From an uncultured Eubacteriales bacterium (GTDB lineage Bacteria; Bacillota; Clostridia; Oscillospirales; Oscillospiraceae): 22,490 bases of DNA. Location: assembly GCA_902496595.1 (NCBI GenBank), contig CABVBV010000019.1:1-22490 (forward strand), written 5' to 3'. Shown here piece after piece: positions 14,675 through 22,066 of the stretch. The position numbers and the translations under genes are program-made. Below the pieces are notes generated by a model. It saw nothing but the letters and a program-made list of their open reading frames with translations, ran no database searches and was not told where the DNA came from. The number at the start of each line of letters is the position of its first letter. Positions within the stretch are counted from its first letter, which is position 1.

Positions 14675-14941
14675 ATGTCCGGCAAGGGCTTCCGAGAGGA
14701 TATCGCAGACAGATTGGAGCTTCCGGCGGGCGCGGCGGGGCTCACGAAGCTGACGGTAATGGGCAGCAGCCGCGCACTCATCGAAGACCACCGCGGCCTC
14801 GCGGGCTATACGAGCCAAAGGATAGACGTAAACGCTGGAAGAACAAAGCTCACGATACACGGCGAGGGCCTGAGGCTCGCGGCCATGGACAGGGAGGCCC
14901 TGCTGGTCACGGGGCGCATACTCTCGGTGGAGTTCCAATGA
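14675..14941 (+). CDS. yqfC: sporulation protein YqfC
   Basis: 88 aa, soluble. YqfC is needed for efficient sporulation in Bacillus; its molecular role is unclear. The pattern (LELPAGAAGLTKLTVMGSSR, LIEDHRGLAGYTSQRIDVN, LTIHGEGLRLAAMDREALLV, TGRILSVEF) matches the YabP/YqfC family, which forms small beta-rich proteins around the spore. The ATG at 14675 has GGGGGTGAT 4 nt upstream; the in-frame ATG at 14618 is in the intergenic region without a site and would lie upstream of the likely promoter. Overlaps yqfD by 4 nt (ATGA). Confidence 0.92.
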   Translation: MSGKGFREDIADRLELPAGAAGLTKLTVMGSSRALIEDHRGLAGYTSQRIDVNAGRTKLTIHGEGLRLAAMDREALLVTGRILSVEFQ

Positions 14942-16107
14942 AGCGGCGGCTCATGCTGCGCGGGAACCTGCGCCTGGAGGTGCAGGGCGCGGAACCCTCG
15001 GCGTTGCTGAACAGACTCACAGAGTCCGGCCTCACCTTCTGGGACGCTGAGCCGGAAGACGATTTCGTAATGAGGGTATCGCTCAGCTCCAAAGACTTGG
15101 AGACGGCGGAGCGCCTCGCGGCCCGCTGCCAGTGTACGGTCAAGGTGCTGAAAGCCGGAGGCGTTCCTGCCGTGCGCAGTAAACTCCGCAGAAGGCTGGC
15201 GCTGATGATAGGGCTCGCGGCCTGCTTCGCCGTGCTCGGCCTGTCCCGGCTCTTCGTTTGGGAGATAGAAGTGGAGGGCAACGAGACGCTGACGAAAGGC
15301 GAGATATTGCGGGCCCTGGCGGAGAGCGGAGTGGAGCCGGGCTCGTTCTGGCCTTCCTGGTCGTCGGATACGATAAAAAATGAGGTGATCTTGAAGCTGC
15401 CGGAACTCGCCTGGTTGGGCGTCAGCGTGGACAGCTCAAAGGCCGTTGTGCGGGTTCGCGAGCGCGAGGCGGCGCCGGAACTTGTCGATAATGACGCGCC
15501 GTACTCAGTGAGGGCGCGAAGGACGGGAATAATAGAGTCGGTGCAGGTTTACCTAGGAGTGCCAATGGTTCAGCCGGGCGACGCGGTGCTCGAGGGCGAG
15601 ACGCTGGTCTCGGGCCGGGTGGAGAGCACGCTCGGCACGGTGCGATATGTCCACGCCTCGGCAAAGATAGAGGCCCGGACGTACTACGAGCTAACAGCAG
15701 CCGCTCAGCTTGAGCAGCACTTCACCGAGGAGAGCGGCGGACACACACGCTGGGCGCTGGTCGTGGGCGGCGGAAGGTTGAACCTGTACCTGGGCGGCTC
15801 GGAACTGCCGGAAAACAGCGTGAAGGAGACAAGGGAACACAAACTCGAGTGGCCTGGCGTGTTTAGTTTGCCCATAGCTCTTGTGCAGGAGAAGATTTTG
15901 GAGTATGATGTTGTAGCCGAAAGTGCGGATAAAGAGGCCCTGACAGAGAGGCTCAAGCAGAGCCTCAGCGAAGAACTCGATGAGTTGCTGGACGGCAGGG
16001 GAGAGACGCTGTCGCAGACGTATACGTCTGGCGAATCGGACGGCGTCCTGTACGTTACGCTCAGGGCCGAGTGCCTGGAGGACATCGCCGAAACTTGGGC
16101 GGAATAG
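14938..16107 (+). CDS. yqfD: sporulation protein YqfD
   Basis: 389 aa. A cytoplasmic N-terminus is followed by one membrane helix (about residues 86-107) after a basic RSKLRRR. Then a FtsQ/POTRA-like segment (VWEIEVEGNETLTKGEIL) and a YqfD extracytoplasmic beta domain (TGIIESVQVYLGVPMVQPGD, VLEGETLVSG) follow. YqfD proteins act in forespore-mother cell biology under sigma-E; the function is not well known. The C-terminus is helical. It overlaps yqfC by 4 nt and uses GGTGGAG as ribosome site. The length is normal for the family. phoH starts 15 nt later, so yqfC, yqfD and phoH probably share one transcript. Confidence 0.93.
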   Translation: MKRRLMLRGNLRLEVQGAEPSALLNRLTESGLTFWDAEPEDDFVMRVSLSSKDLETAERLAARCQCTVKVLKAGGVPAVRSKLRRRLALMIGLAACFAVLGLSRLFVWEIEVEGNETLTKGEILRALAESGVEPGSFWPSWSSDTIKNEVILKLPELAWLGVSVDSSKAVVRVREREAAPELVDNDAPYSVRARRTGIIESVQVYLGVPMVQPGDAVLEGETLVSGRVESTLGTVRYVHASAKIEARTYYELTAAAQLEQHFTEESGGHTRWALVVGGGRLNLYLGGSELPENSVKETREHKLEWPGVFSLPIALVQEKILEYDVVAESADKEALTERLKQSLSEELDELLDGRGETLSQTYTSGESDGVLYVTLRAECLEDIAETWAE

Positions 16108-16122
16108 ACGGAAGGTGTACAG

Positions 16123-17124
16123 ATGATAGAGAGGACTCTGCCCATAGACAGGATGGAGAACGTCATAAGCGTGTTCGGGTCTTTCGACCAGAACCTGCGG
16201 ATAATCGAGACGGAGCTGGGCGTGCGCGTGACGGACAGGGACGACCAGCTGCGCATCTCGGGCGAGGCCGAGGACGTGATGACGGCGGAGAAGGCGATTA
16301 ACGGCCTTTTGCAGCTGGCCTCGCGGGGCGAGGCGATAGACGCGCAGAACGTGAGATATATATTGAAGCTGGTGTCCGAGGGCAGGGAGGCGAAGATCTC
16401 CGAGCTCTCGGGCGACGTCGTGTGCATAACGGCAAAGGGCAAGCCCATAAAGGCGAAGACGCTGGGGCAGAAGGCCTATGTGGACGCGATGAATAAGAAT
16501 ACGATAACGCTGGGCATAGGCCCTGCGGGCACGGGCAAGACCTATCTGGCTGTGGCCGAGGCCGTGGCGGCGTTCAGGTCGGAGAAGGTTAACCGGATAA
16601 TCCTGACGCGCCCTGCGGTGGAGGCGGGCGAGCGCCTGGGCTTTTTGCCGGGAGACCTGCAGAGCAAGGTCGACCCCTACCTGCGGCCGCTCTACGACGC
16701 GCTCTTTGAGATGCTTGGGCCGGAGACGTATAACAAGTACCTGGAGCGCGGGAATATCGAGGTCGCACCCCTGGCGTATATGCGCGGCAGGACGCTGGAC
16801 GACAGTTTCATCATCCTCGACGAGGCGCAGAACACCTCGCGGGAGCAGATGAAGATGTTTTTGACAAGAATAGGCTTCGGCTCGAGGGTGGTGATCACCG
16901 GAGACGTGACGCAGATAGACCTGCCTGGGGACAAGGTGTCTGGCCTGAAGGAAGCCATGCGGGTTTTGAAGGGCATAGACGACATTGCCATCTGCAAGCT
17001 CACCGGCGCGGACGTAGTCCGCCACGAGCTGGTGCAGAAGATAATCGAGGCCTACGAAAAGGACGAAAAACGCCGCAATCCCCCGCCAAAAATCGACCCG
17101 GCGAAGTTCAAGAGGAAAAAGTAA
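16123..17124 (+). CDS. phoH: PhoH-like ATPase (YbeZ type)
   Basis: 333 aa, cytoplasmic P-loop ATPase. Walker A GPAGTGKT is at 133-140 and Walker B FIILDEAQN at 229-237. An N-terminal KH-like region (about 10-65, IRIIETELGVRV...GEAEDV) precedes the ATPase, as in YbeZ/PhoH. VITGDVTQIDLP (257-268) and a basic C-terminal tail (FKRKK) are also typical. PhoH is thought to work with YbeY in rRNA maturation; normally it lies next to ybeY, but here M32 peptidase and repeats intervene (1.7 kb). It starts 15 nt after yqfD with GGAAGGTG. Confidence 0.95.
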   Translation: MIERTLPIDRMENVISVFGSFDQNLRIIETELGVRVTDRDDQLRISGEAEDVMTAEKAINGLLQLASRGEAIDAQNVRYILKLVSEGREAKISELSGDVVCITAKGKPIKAKTLGQKAYVDAMNKNTITLGIGPAGTGKTYLAVAEAVAAFRSEKVNRIILTRPAVEAGERLGFLPGDLQSKVDPYLRPLYDALFEMLGPETYNKYLERGNIEVAPLAYMRGRTLDDSFIILDEAQNTSREQMKMFLTRIGFGSRVVITGDVTQIDLPGDKVSGLKEAMRVLKGIDDIAICKLTGADVVRHELVQKIIEAYEKDEKRRNPPPKIDPAKFKRKK

Positions 17125-17338
17125 GAGAGAGGGGCGTTAAAAAGCGCAAGCACCTACGCCAACGCTGACGGTGCGTTTACCGCCCATCCGTAGGGGTCGG
17201 CGTCCTCGACGACCCGCCGTCGGATTTTCGGAAAAACCCACACGTAGGGCGCATCGACCCCGATGCGCCGCGCCGCCTCACCTCGCGCAAGGGAACGCTG
17301 ACTGAGGGGTCGCCATCACATATTTGGAGGACATTCAC
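17125..17338 (+). repeat. 214-nt intergenic region with two palindromic units and 9-bp flanking direct repeat
   Basis: No gene is seen here. Two palindromic units each follow CGTAGGG: unit A, GGGTCG (17194-17199) with CGACCC (17210-17215), and unit B, a 9-bp perfect stem GGCGCATCG (17248-17256) with CGATGCGCC (17261-17269) and an ACCC loop. They are separated by about 30 nt ending GGAAAAACCCACA. The same 9-mer AACGCTGAC occurs at 17161-17169 and 17294-17302, on both sides of the block. This looks like a dispersed intergenic repeat of the kind common in GC-rich Clostridia, perhaps MITE- or REP-like. No transposase or clear terminal inverted repeats. The ribosome site for the next gene is at its right end. 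Confidence 0.6.
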
Positions 17339-18835
17339 ATGACATTTGAAGAAGCCAGAAGAAACCTAAAAGACCTCGAACTGCGCGAGTTTGCGTATAA
17401 CCACGCCGCCGGTATGCTCTACTTTGACGGCGTCACGGCGGCGCCGAAGGGGACTTACGTCTCCCGCGGCAAGACGCTCTCGGTGCTCAACGAGGAGATA
17501 TACAAACTCTCGAGCAGCGAGGCCGCGCATGAGACGCTCCGCGTGCTCTCGGAGCGCATGGACGAGCTCACGGAGGCCGAGCGCCGCATCGTCGAGCTGC
17601 GCGAGAAGGCCCTGCGCTTCCGCAGCCGCGTGCCCATGGACGAGTACGTCGCCTACCAGGAGCTGCTCAACGAATCCGCCACGGTCTGGCGCGAGGCCAA
17701 GGCGAAGTCCGACTTCGCACTCTTCCAGCCCGTGTTGGAGAAGATCGTCGCCGCCAAGCGCCGCTTCGCCGGGCTTGTCGAGCCAGACAAGGATGCCTAC
17801 GACTTCTGGCTCGACAACTACGAGGAGGGCATGACCCAGGAGTTCTGCGACAGCTTCTTCGCCCGGCTCCGCGAAAAGCTCGTGCCGCTCATAGCCCGCG
17901 TCGGCGCGGCGGAGCAGCCGGATACCTCGCTTTTGGGCGTCCTCTTCCCACTCGAGAAGCAGGCGGAGCTCTCCGGCTGGCTCATGCGCTTTCTGGGCCT
18001 CGACCCCGAGCGCTGCGGCCTCACCACGACGGAGCACCCCTTCACGATAGACTTTTCCCGGCACGATGTCCGTATAACGACAAAGTATTATGAAAACGCC
18101 TTCGCGTCGTCCATGTTCAGCGTCATACACGAGGGCGGGCACGCGCTCTATGAGCTCGGCACGGGCGAGGACTACGCCTTCACGCAGCTGGGCCGGGGCG
18201 TGTCCATGGCCGTACACGAGAGCCAGTCGAGGTTCTACGAGAACATCATAGGCAGGTCGAAAGCCTTCTGCGGCCTCGTGTGGCCGGAGCTCACGCGGCT
18301 CTGCCCGGAGCTGGAGAGGTACGACGAGGAGCAGTTCTGGAGGGCCGTGAACTCGGCGAAGCCGGGGCTCATCCGCATCGAGGCGGACGAGCTCACCTAC
18401 AGCCTGCATATAATGGTCAGGTACGAGCTCGAGCGCGCGCTCATGCACGGCGAGGCGAAGGTCAGCGAGCTGCCCGAGCGCTGGAGGGCGCTGTATAAGC
18501 AGTACCTGGGCGTGGACGTGCCGGACGACGCGCATGGGGTATTGCAGGACTCGCACTGGTCGGGCGGCGATCTCGGCTACTTCCCGAGCTACGCTCTGGG
18601 CAGCGCCTACGGCGCACAGCTCGTCTCGCGCATGAAAGAGAGCGTGGACGTGGACGCGGCTGTCGCCTCGGGCGACATCACGCCCGTGAACGCCTGGCTG
18701 GGCGAGCGCATCTGGCAGTACGGCAGCCTCAAAAAGCCCTCGGAGCTCATCCGTGCGGCCCTGGGCGGCGACTTCGACCCGGGCTATTACACGGACTACC
18801 TCGAGGCCAAAATGCGCGAGGTGTACAAGCTCTGA
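17339..18835 (+). CDS. M32-family metallocarboxypeptidase
   Basis: 498 aa, zinc carboxypeptidase that removes C-terminal residues, cytoplasmic. All M32 signatures are present: HPF (233-235), DVRIT (243-247), zinc site HEGGH (264-268) in SVIHEGGHALYE, HESQSRFYEN with Glu294, IRIEAD (345-350) and GVLQDSHWSGG (400-410). A long helical N-terminal domain comes first. The ATG at 17339 is chosen because TTGGAGG is its ribosome site; a TTG start at 17324 would lie within that site. It is preceded by the palindromic repeat gap and its stop overlaps ybeY by 1 nt. Its position inside the phoH-ybeY pair, where this gene is not usual, suggests insertion. Confidence 0.96.
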   Translation: MTFEEARRNLKDLELREFAYNHAAGMLYFDGVTAAPKGTYVSRGKTLSVLNEEIYKLSSSEAAHETLRVLSERMDELTEAERRIVELREKALRFRSRVPMDEYVAYQELLNESATVWREAKAKSDFALFQPVLEKIVAAKRRFAGLVEPDKDAYDFWLDNYEEGMTQEFCDSFFARLREKLVPLIARVGAAEQPDTSLLGVLFPLEKQAELSGWLMRFLGLDPERCGLTTTEHPFTIDFSRHDVRITTKYYENAFASSMFSVIHEGGHALYELGTGEDYAFTQLGRGVSMAVHESQSRFYENIIGRSKAFCGLVWPELTRLCPELERYDEEQFWRAVNSAKPGLIRIEADELTYSLHIMVRYELERALMHGEAKVSELPERWRALYKQYLGVDVPDDAHGVLQDSHWSGGDLGYFPSYALGSAYGAQLVSRMKESVDVDAAVASGDITPVNAWLGERIWQYGSLKKPSELIRAALGGDFDPGYYTDYLEAKMREVYKL

Positions 18836-19320
18836 TGGACGTGAAGGTGATGCTCAGCCGCACGCGGCCCGGCCTCGGCCACAACGAGGCGCGGCGGCTC
18901 ATACAGCGGGCGATAACGGCGGCGCTCAGGGAGGAAAACGTCCCGGCGGCCTGCGAGGTCAGCGTACTGCTGACGGACAACGAGGGCATACACGAGCTTA
19001 ACCGCGACTACCGAGGCGTGGACAGGCCCACGGACGTTTTGAGCTTCCCGGCAAACGAGCTCGTGCCGGGCAAGTTCGACGCGGATTTGTGCGAGGAAGA
19101 CCCGGAGACGGGGCGGCTGTTCCTCGGCGACATGGCGATATCGCTTGAAAAATGCGAGGCGCAGGCCGCGGAATACGGCCACAGCTTCGAGAGGGAGCTC
19201 ATGTACCTCACCGTACACAGCACGCTGCACCTGCTCGGCTACGACCACGTGGACGAGGCGGAGATGAAGCGTCAGATGCGCGGCAGAGAGGATGTAATAA
19301 TGTCGCGGCTCGGGGTCTGA
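18835..19320 (+). CDS. ybeY: endoribonuclease YbeY
   Basis: 161 aa. YbeY is a zinc-dependent single-strand endoribonuclease that processes 16S rRNA 3' ends and takes part in ribosome quality control. The zinc signature is HSTLHLLGYDH with His128, His132 and His138. The substrate-contacting NRDYRGVDRPTDVLSFP (56-72) is present with Arg60. Overlaps the M32 stop by 1 nt (TGATG), so it depends on translation of that gene. No separate promoter or ribosome site is evident; GGTG is weak. It normally follows phoH. The 27-nt gap to the next gene shows no terminator. Confidence 0.96.
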   Translation: MDVKVMLSRTRPGLGHNEARRLIQRAITAALREENVPAACEVSVLLTDNEGIHELNRDYRGVDRPTDVLSFPANELVPGKFDADLCEEDPETGRLFLGDMAISLEKCEAQAAEYGHSFERELMYLTVHSTLHLLGYDHVDEAEMKRQMRGREDVIMSRLGV

Positions 19321-19347
19321 GCCGTCTTTGGGGAGAAAGAGAGAGGT

Positions 19348-20241
19348 ATGAAAAAAGGGGCCTGGGCCGTGCTCCTGAGCTATGTGCTCTGGGGCGTGTT
19401 TCCGATATACTGGAAGCTGCTGGCGGATGTGGACTCGGTGTACGTGCTCTGCTGCCGCATCGTGTTCTCGCTGGTGGTGAGCCTCATCGTGGTGCCGGCC
19501 TGCGGCAAGTGGGACGAGGCCATGCGCGTGCTGAGGGACAGGCGGTTGCGGCGGTATATGCTCGCCTGCGGGCTGTTCATCAGCTTCAACTGGGGCGCGT
19601 TCATCTACTGCGTGGCCTCGAACCGGGTGCTGGACGCGAGCCTGGCGTACTACATTAACCCGATTTTGGCGATACTCATGGGCTTCGTCGTGTTCAGGGA
19701 ACGGCTCACGGCGGCGCAATGGACGGCCGTGGCGCTGGCTGCGGCGGGCGTGGCCGCGCCCATGGTGATGGAGGGGCAGTTCCCGCTGCTCGCCGTGCTC
19801 ATCGGCCTGTCGTTCGCCGTCTACGGCGCGATAAAGAAGAAGGCCGACGTGCCAGGGGATGTGTCCACCTTCCTCGAGACGCTGCTGGTCTCGCCCATAG
19901 CGCTGGCCGTCATCGTGGTCATGGAGCTGCGCGGCGGGCCGATAAGCACGGGCGTCATAGGCGGCTGGCGGCTCATACTCCTGCCGCTGGCCGGCGTCGT
20001 GACCTATCTGCCGCTGTTTTTGTACTCGGCGGGCATCAGGACGACCTCGATGTCGCTCTCGGGCATACTCATGTACATAAACCCGACCTTGCAGCTGCTG
20101 TGCGGTGTGCTGCTGTACGATGAGACGATGAGCCCGGCCATGACCGTGGCTTTCGTCTGCGTGTGGCTTGCGACGATAGTCTTCGTCGCCGGCGGCGAGA
20201 TAGCGAGGAGAAGGGCAAAGGTGGAGTGCACAGATGGATAA
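19348..20241 (+). CDS. rarD: RarD/EamA-family membrane permease
   Basis: 297 aa, about ten membrane helices formed by two EamA repeats (residues about 5-135 and 150-285). Characteristic RarD stretches: LLSYVLWGVFPIYWKLL at the start, CRIVFSL, LFISFNWGAFIYCVA, DASLAYYINPILAILMGFVV, and in the second repeat TYLPLFLYSAGIRTTSMSLSG with LMYINPTLQLL. RarD relatives are proposed drug/metabolite exporters; no substrate is established. It starts after GAGAGAGGT, 27 nt after ybeY, and overlaps era by 8 nt. The gene stands where dgkA and cdd genes are often found in related operons. No transmembrane helix seems missing. Confidence 0.92.
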   Translation: MKKGAWAVLLSYVLWGVFPIYWKLLADVDSVYVLCCRIVFSLVVSLIVVPACGKWDEAMRVLRDRRLRRYMLACGLFISFNWGAFIYCVASNRVLDASLAYYINPILAILMGFVVFRERLTAAQWTAVALAAAGVAAPMVMEGQFPLLAVLIGLSFAVYGAIKKKADVPGDVSTFLETLLVSPIALAVIVVMELRGGPISTGVIGGWRLILLPLAGVVTYLPLFLYSAGIRTTSMSLSGILMYINPTLQLLCGVLLYDETMSPAMTVAFVCVWLATIVFVAGGEIARRRAKVECTDG

Positions 20242-21118
20242 AAATGCAATGATAACCATAGCGGGCCGCCCCAACGTGGGCAAGAGCACGCTGACGAACG
20301 CCCTCGTGGGCGAGAAGGTGGCCATAGTCTCGAACAAGCCGCAGACGACGCGAAACAGGATAACGGCGATAATAAACAGGGGCGATACGCAGCTCGTACT
20401 CATGGACACGCCGGGCTTCCACCGTGCGCGGACGCGGCTGGGCGAGTACATGGACAAGGTCGTGCGCGAGAGCGTCGCGGACGTGGACGCCGTCGTCCTC
20501 GTCGTGGAGCCGATAGCCTCATTGGGGCCGCAGGAGACGGAGCTCATAAGGCAGATACGCGCCTCCAGGTCGCCGTCCGTGCTCGCCATCAACAAGATAG
20601 ACACGGTGGAGAAGCCGGAGCTCCTGTCCGTCATCTCGGCCTACGCGCAGGCGCACAACTTTGACGCCATCGTGCCCATCTCGGCGAAGAAGGGAGACGG
20701 GCTCGAGGCGCTCATGTCGGAGCTCGAGAAGTTCGCCCAGCCGGGGCCGCACCTGTTCCCCGAGGATATGTACACCGACCAGCCGGAAAAGCAGCTGTGC
20801 GCGGAGCTCCTGCGTGAAAAGCTGCTCTGGTGCCTGGATAAAGAGGTGCCGCACGGCACGGCGGTGGAGATAACGCGGTTCCACGAGCGCGAGGACGGCG
20901 TCATAGAGCTGGACGCGACCATCTATTGCGAGAAGGCCAGCCACAAGGGCATCATCATTGGAAAAAACGGCGCCATGCTCGGGAAGATCGGCGAGATGGC
21001 CAGAAAGGACATGGAGGACATCCTGGGTACGAAAGTGTTTTTGAAGACCTGGGTGAAGGTGAAGGAGAACTGGCGCGATTCCCAGCCGCTTTTGAGGAAT
21101 TTCGGCTTCAACGATTAA
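20234..21118 (+). CDS. era: GTPase Era
   Basis: 294 aa, essential ribosome-assembly GTPase that binds the 3' end of 16S rRNA. G1 GRPNVGKS (11-18), G3 DTPG (58-61), G4 NKID (120-123), G5 SAKKGDG (150-156) and the KH domain IIGKNGAMLGKIG (241-253) are all intact. The C-terminal WRDSQPLLRNFGF is typical. It begins inside the last codons of rarD (8-nt overlap). The start has no strong ribosome site, only a weak GGTGGAG about 8 nt upstream. YbeY and Era being neighbours fits their joint role in 16S maturation. Confidence 0.97.
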   Translation: MDKNAMITIAGRPNVGKSTLTNALVGEKVAIVSNKPQTTRNRITAIINRGDTQLVLMDTPGFHRARTRLGEYMDKVVRESVADVDAVVLVVEPIASLGPQETELIRQIRASRSPSVLAINKIDTVEKPELLSVISAYAQAHNFDAIVPISAKKGDGLEALMSELEKFAQPGPHLFPEDMYTDQPEKQLCAELLREKLLWCLDKEVPHGTAVEITRFHEREDGVIELDATIYCEKASHKGIIIGKNGAMLGKIGEMARKDMEDILGTKVFLKTWVKVKENWRDSQPLLRNFGFND

Positions 21119-21137
21119 ATTTTCCCATCGCTAAACC

Positions 21138-21166
21138 GGCGCTCTCTGCAAAAACTAGCGCCAGAG
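21138..21166 (+). promoter_or_regulatory. inverted repeats in the era-yqzL gap, near the yqzL ribosome site
   Basis: GGCGCT (21138-21143) pairs with AGCGCC (21157-21162) around a 13-nt loop. An alternative pairing joins CTCTG (21145-21149) with CAGAG (21162-21166), which would cover the start of the AGAGGTGAT ribosome site of yqzL. The two helices exclude each other. The stems are short, so this is a weak observation. Confidence 0.3.
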
Positions 21167-21174
21167 GTGATACG

Positions 21175-21309
21175 ATGAAATGCGACAGCTTCTGGATACT
21201 TTTTCGTGAGACAGGCGAACCGGTGTACTGGCTGCTGAGCCGCGAGGATCAAACTCAAAACAGGCAAAAGGAGACGAAGGAGCGGCGCAAACCCTGCCGC
21301 TCCCACTGA
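21175..21309 (+). CDS. yqzL: YqzL-family small protein (44 aa)
   Basis: 44 aa, starting MKCDSFWILFRETGEPVYWL. The core FWxLFxETGxxxxYLLxxE is the YqzL pattern, found between era and recO in Bacillus and Clostridia. The last third is charged (QKETKERRKPCRSH) and unlike the core. AGAGGTGAT lies 4 nt before the ATG. It starts 56 nt after era and ends 18 nt before recO. Function is unknown for the family. Easy to overlook because of its size, but the position, ribosome site and motif all support it. Confidence 0.85.
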   Translation: MKCDSFWILFRETGEPVYWLLSREDQTQNRQKETKERRKPCRSH

Positions 21310-21327
21310 GACTGCGAGGCGATACAT

Positions 21328-22065
21328 ATGTACCACACTACAAGAGGCCTCATCTTGCGGGAGGCAAAGTATAAGGAATCGGACAAGATACTCACCATCC
21401 TGACGGAGACGGAGGGCAAGATAACGGCAAAAGCCCGGGGCGTGGCGCGGACAAGGAGCAAGCTCTCTGCGGCGACTCAGCTTTTGTGCTTTTCGGAGCT
21501 GACGCTCTTCGGCAATAAGGGCTACTGGACGATAAACGAGGCCACGACGGTGGAGCAGTTCCGGGGCCTGCGCGGGAATCTGGAACTGCTGGCGCTGGGC
21601 AGCTACATTGCAGAGCTGCTCGAGGCGGTGTCGGACGAGGACTGCCCGGAGCCGGAGATCCTGCAGCTCGGCCTCAACAGCCTCTACGCGCTCGCGTCCG
21701 GACTCTATCCGCCCGAGCAGGTGAAGGCGGCCTTCGAGCTGCGGCTCATGTGTCTTTCGGGCTACCGTCCGGAGCTGGAGGGCTGCGCCAACTGCGGCAA
21801 GGCGGAGATGGAAAGCGGCTGGCTGCTGCCCGAGCACGGCGAGCTCTACTGCTCCGACTGCCCCAGGCCGGACGGCCTGGCCGTGGACTGGGACGTCATC
21901 CGCGCCATGCGATATATCGTGGACGCCGAGCCGAAAAAAGTGTTCTCCTTCAGGCTGGATCCAGAGGCCCTGCGGCGGCTGGGCCAGGTCTGCGAGGCCT
22001 ACCTGCTCTATGAGCTCGACCGGGGCTTCGCCAGCCTCGACTACTACAAGAGGGTAAGGAAATAA
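21328..22065 (+). CDS. recO: DNA repair protein RecO
   Basis: 245 aa. RecO anneals single strands and loads RecA with RecR and RecF at gaps. The N-terminal OB fold (TRGLILREAKYKESDKIL...) covers about 1-80, with a helical middle. A four-cysteine zinc site, CANC (153-156) and CSDC (175-178), is intact, as in Gram-positive RecO. The ATG at 21328 is preceded by GAGGCGAT at normal spacing. The stop is 1 nt before the mutS2 start, so the two are probably coupled. Length fits the family. Confidence 0.96.
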   Translation: MYHTTRGLILREAKYKESDKILTILTETEGKITAKARGVARTRSKLSAATQLLCFSELTLFGNKGYWTINEATTVEQFRGLRGNLELLALGSYIAELLEAVSDEDCPEPEILQLGLNSLYALASGLYPPEQVKAAFELRLMCLSGYRPELEGCANCGKAEMESGWLLPEHGELYCSDCPRPDGLAVDWDVIRAMRYIVDAEPKKVFSFRLDPEALRRLGQVCEAYLLYELDRGFASLDYYKRVRK

Positions 22066-22066
22066 G

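Noticed and set aside
17191..17269. Palindromes after phoH as an intrinsic terminator or CRISPR-like array
   Set aside because: No T-run follows either hairpin, and there are only two dissimilar palindromes with no regular spacers.
17324..17338. TTG start 15 nt upstream for the M32 carboxypeptidase
   Set aside because: That TTG is part of the TTGGAGG ribosome site for the ATG at 17339.
18796..20634. 612-codon open frame on the minus strand across ybeY, rarD and the start of era
   Set aside because: It crosses three well-supported genes on the other strand and has low-complexity His/Arg-rich composition; a shadow frame.
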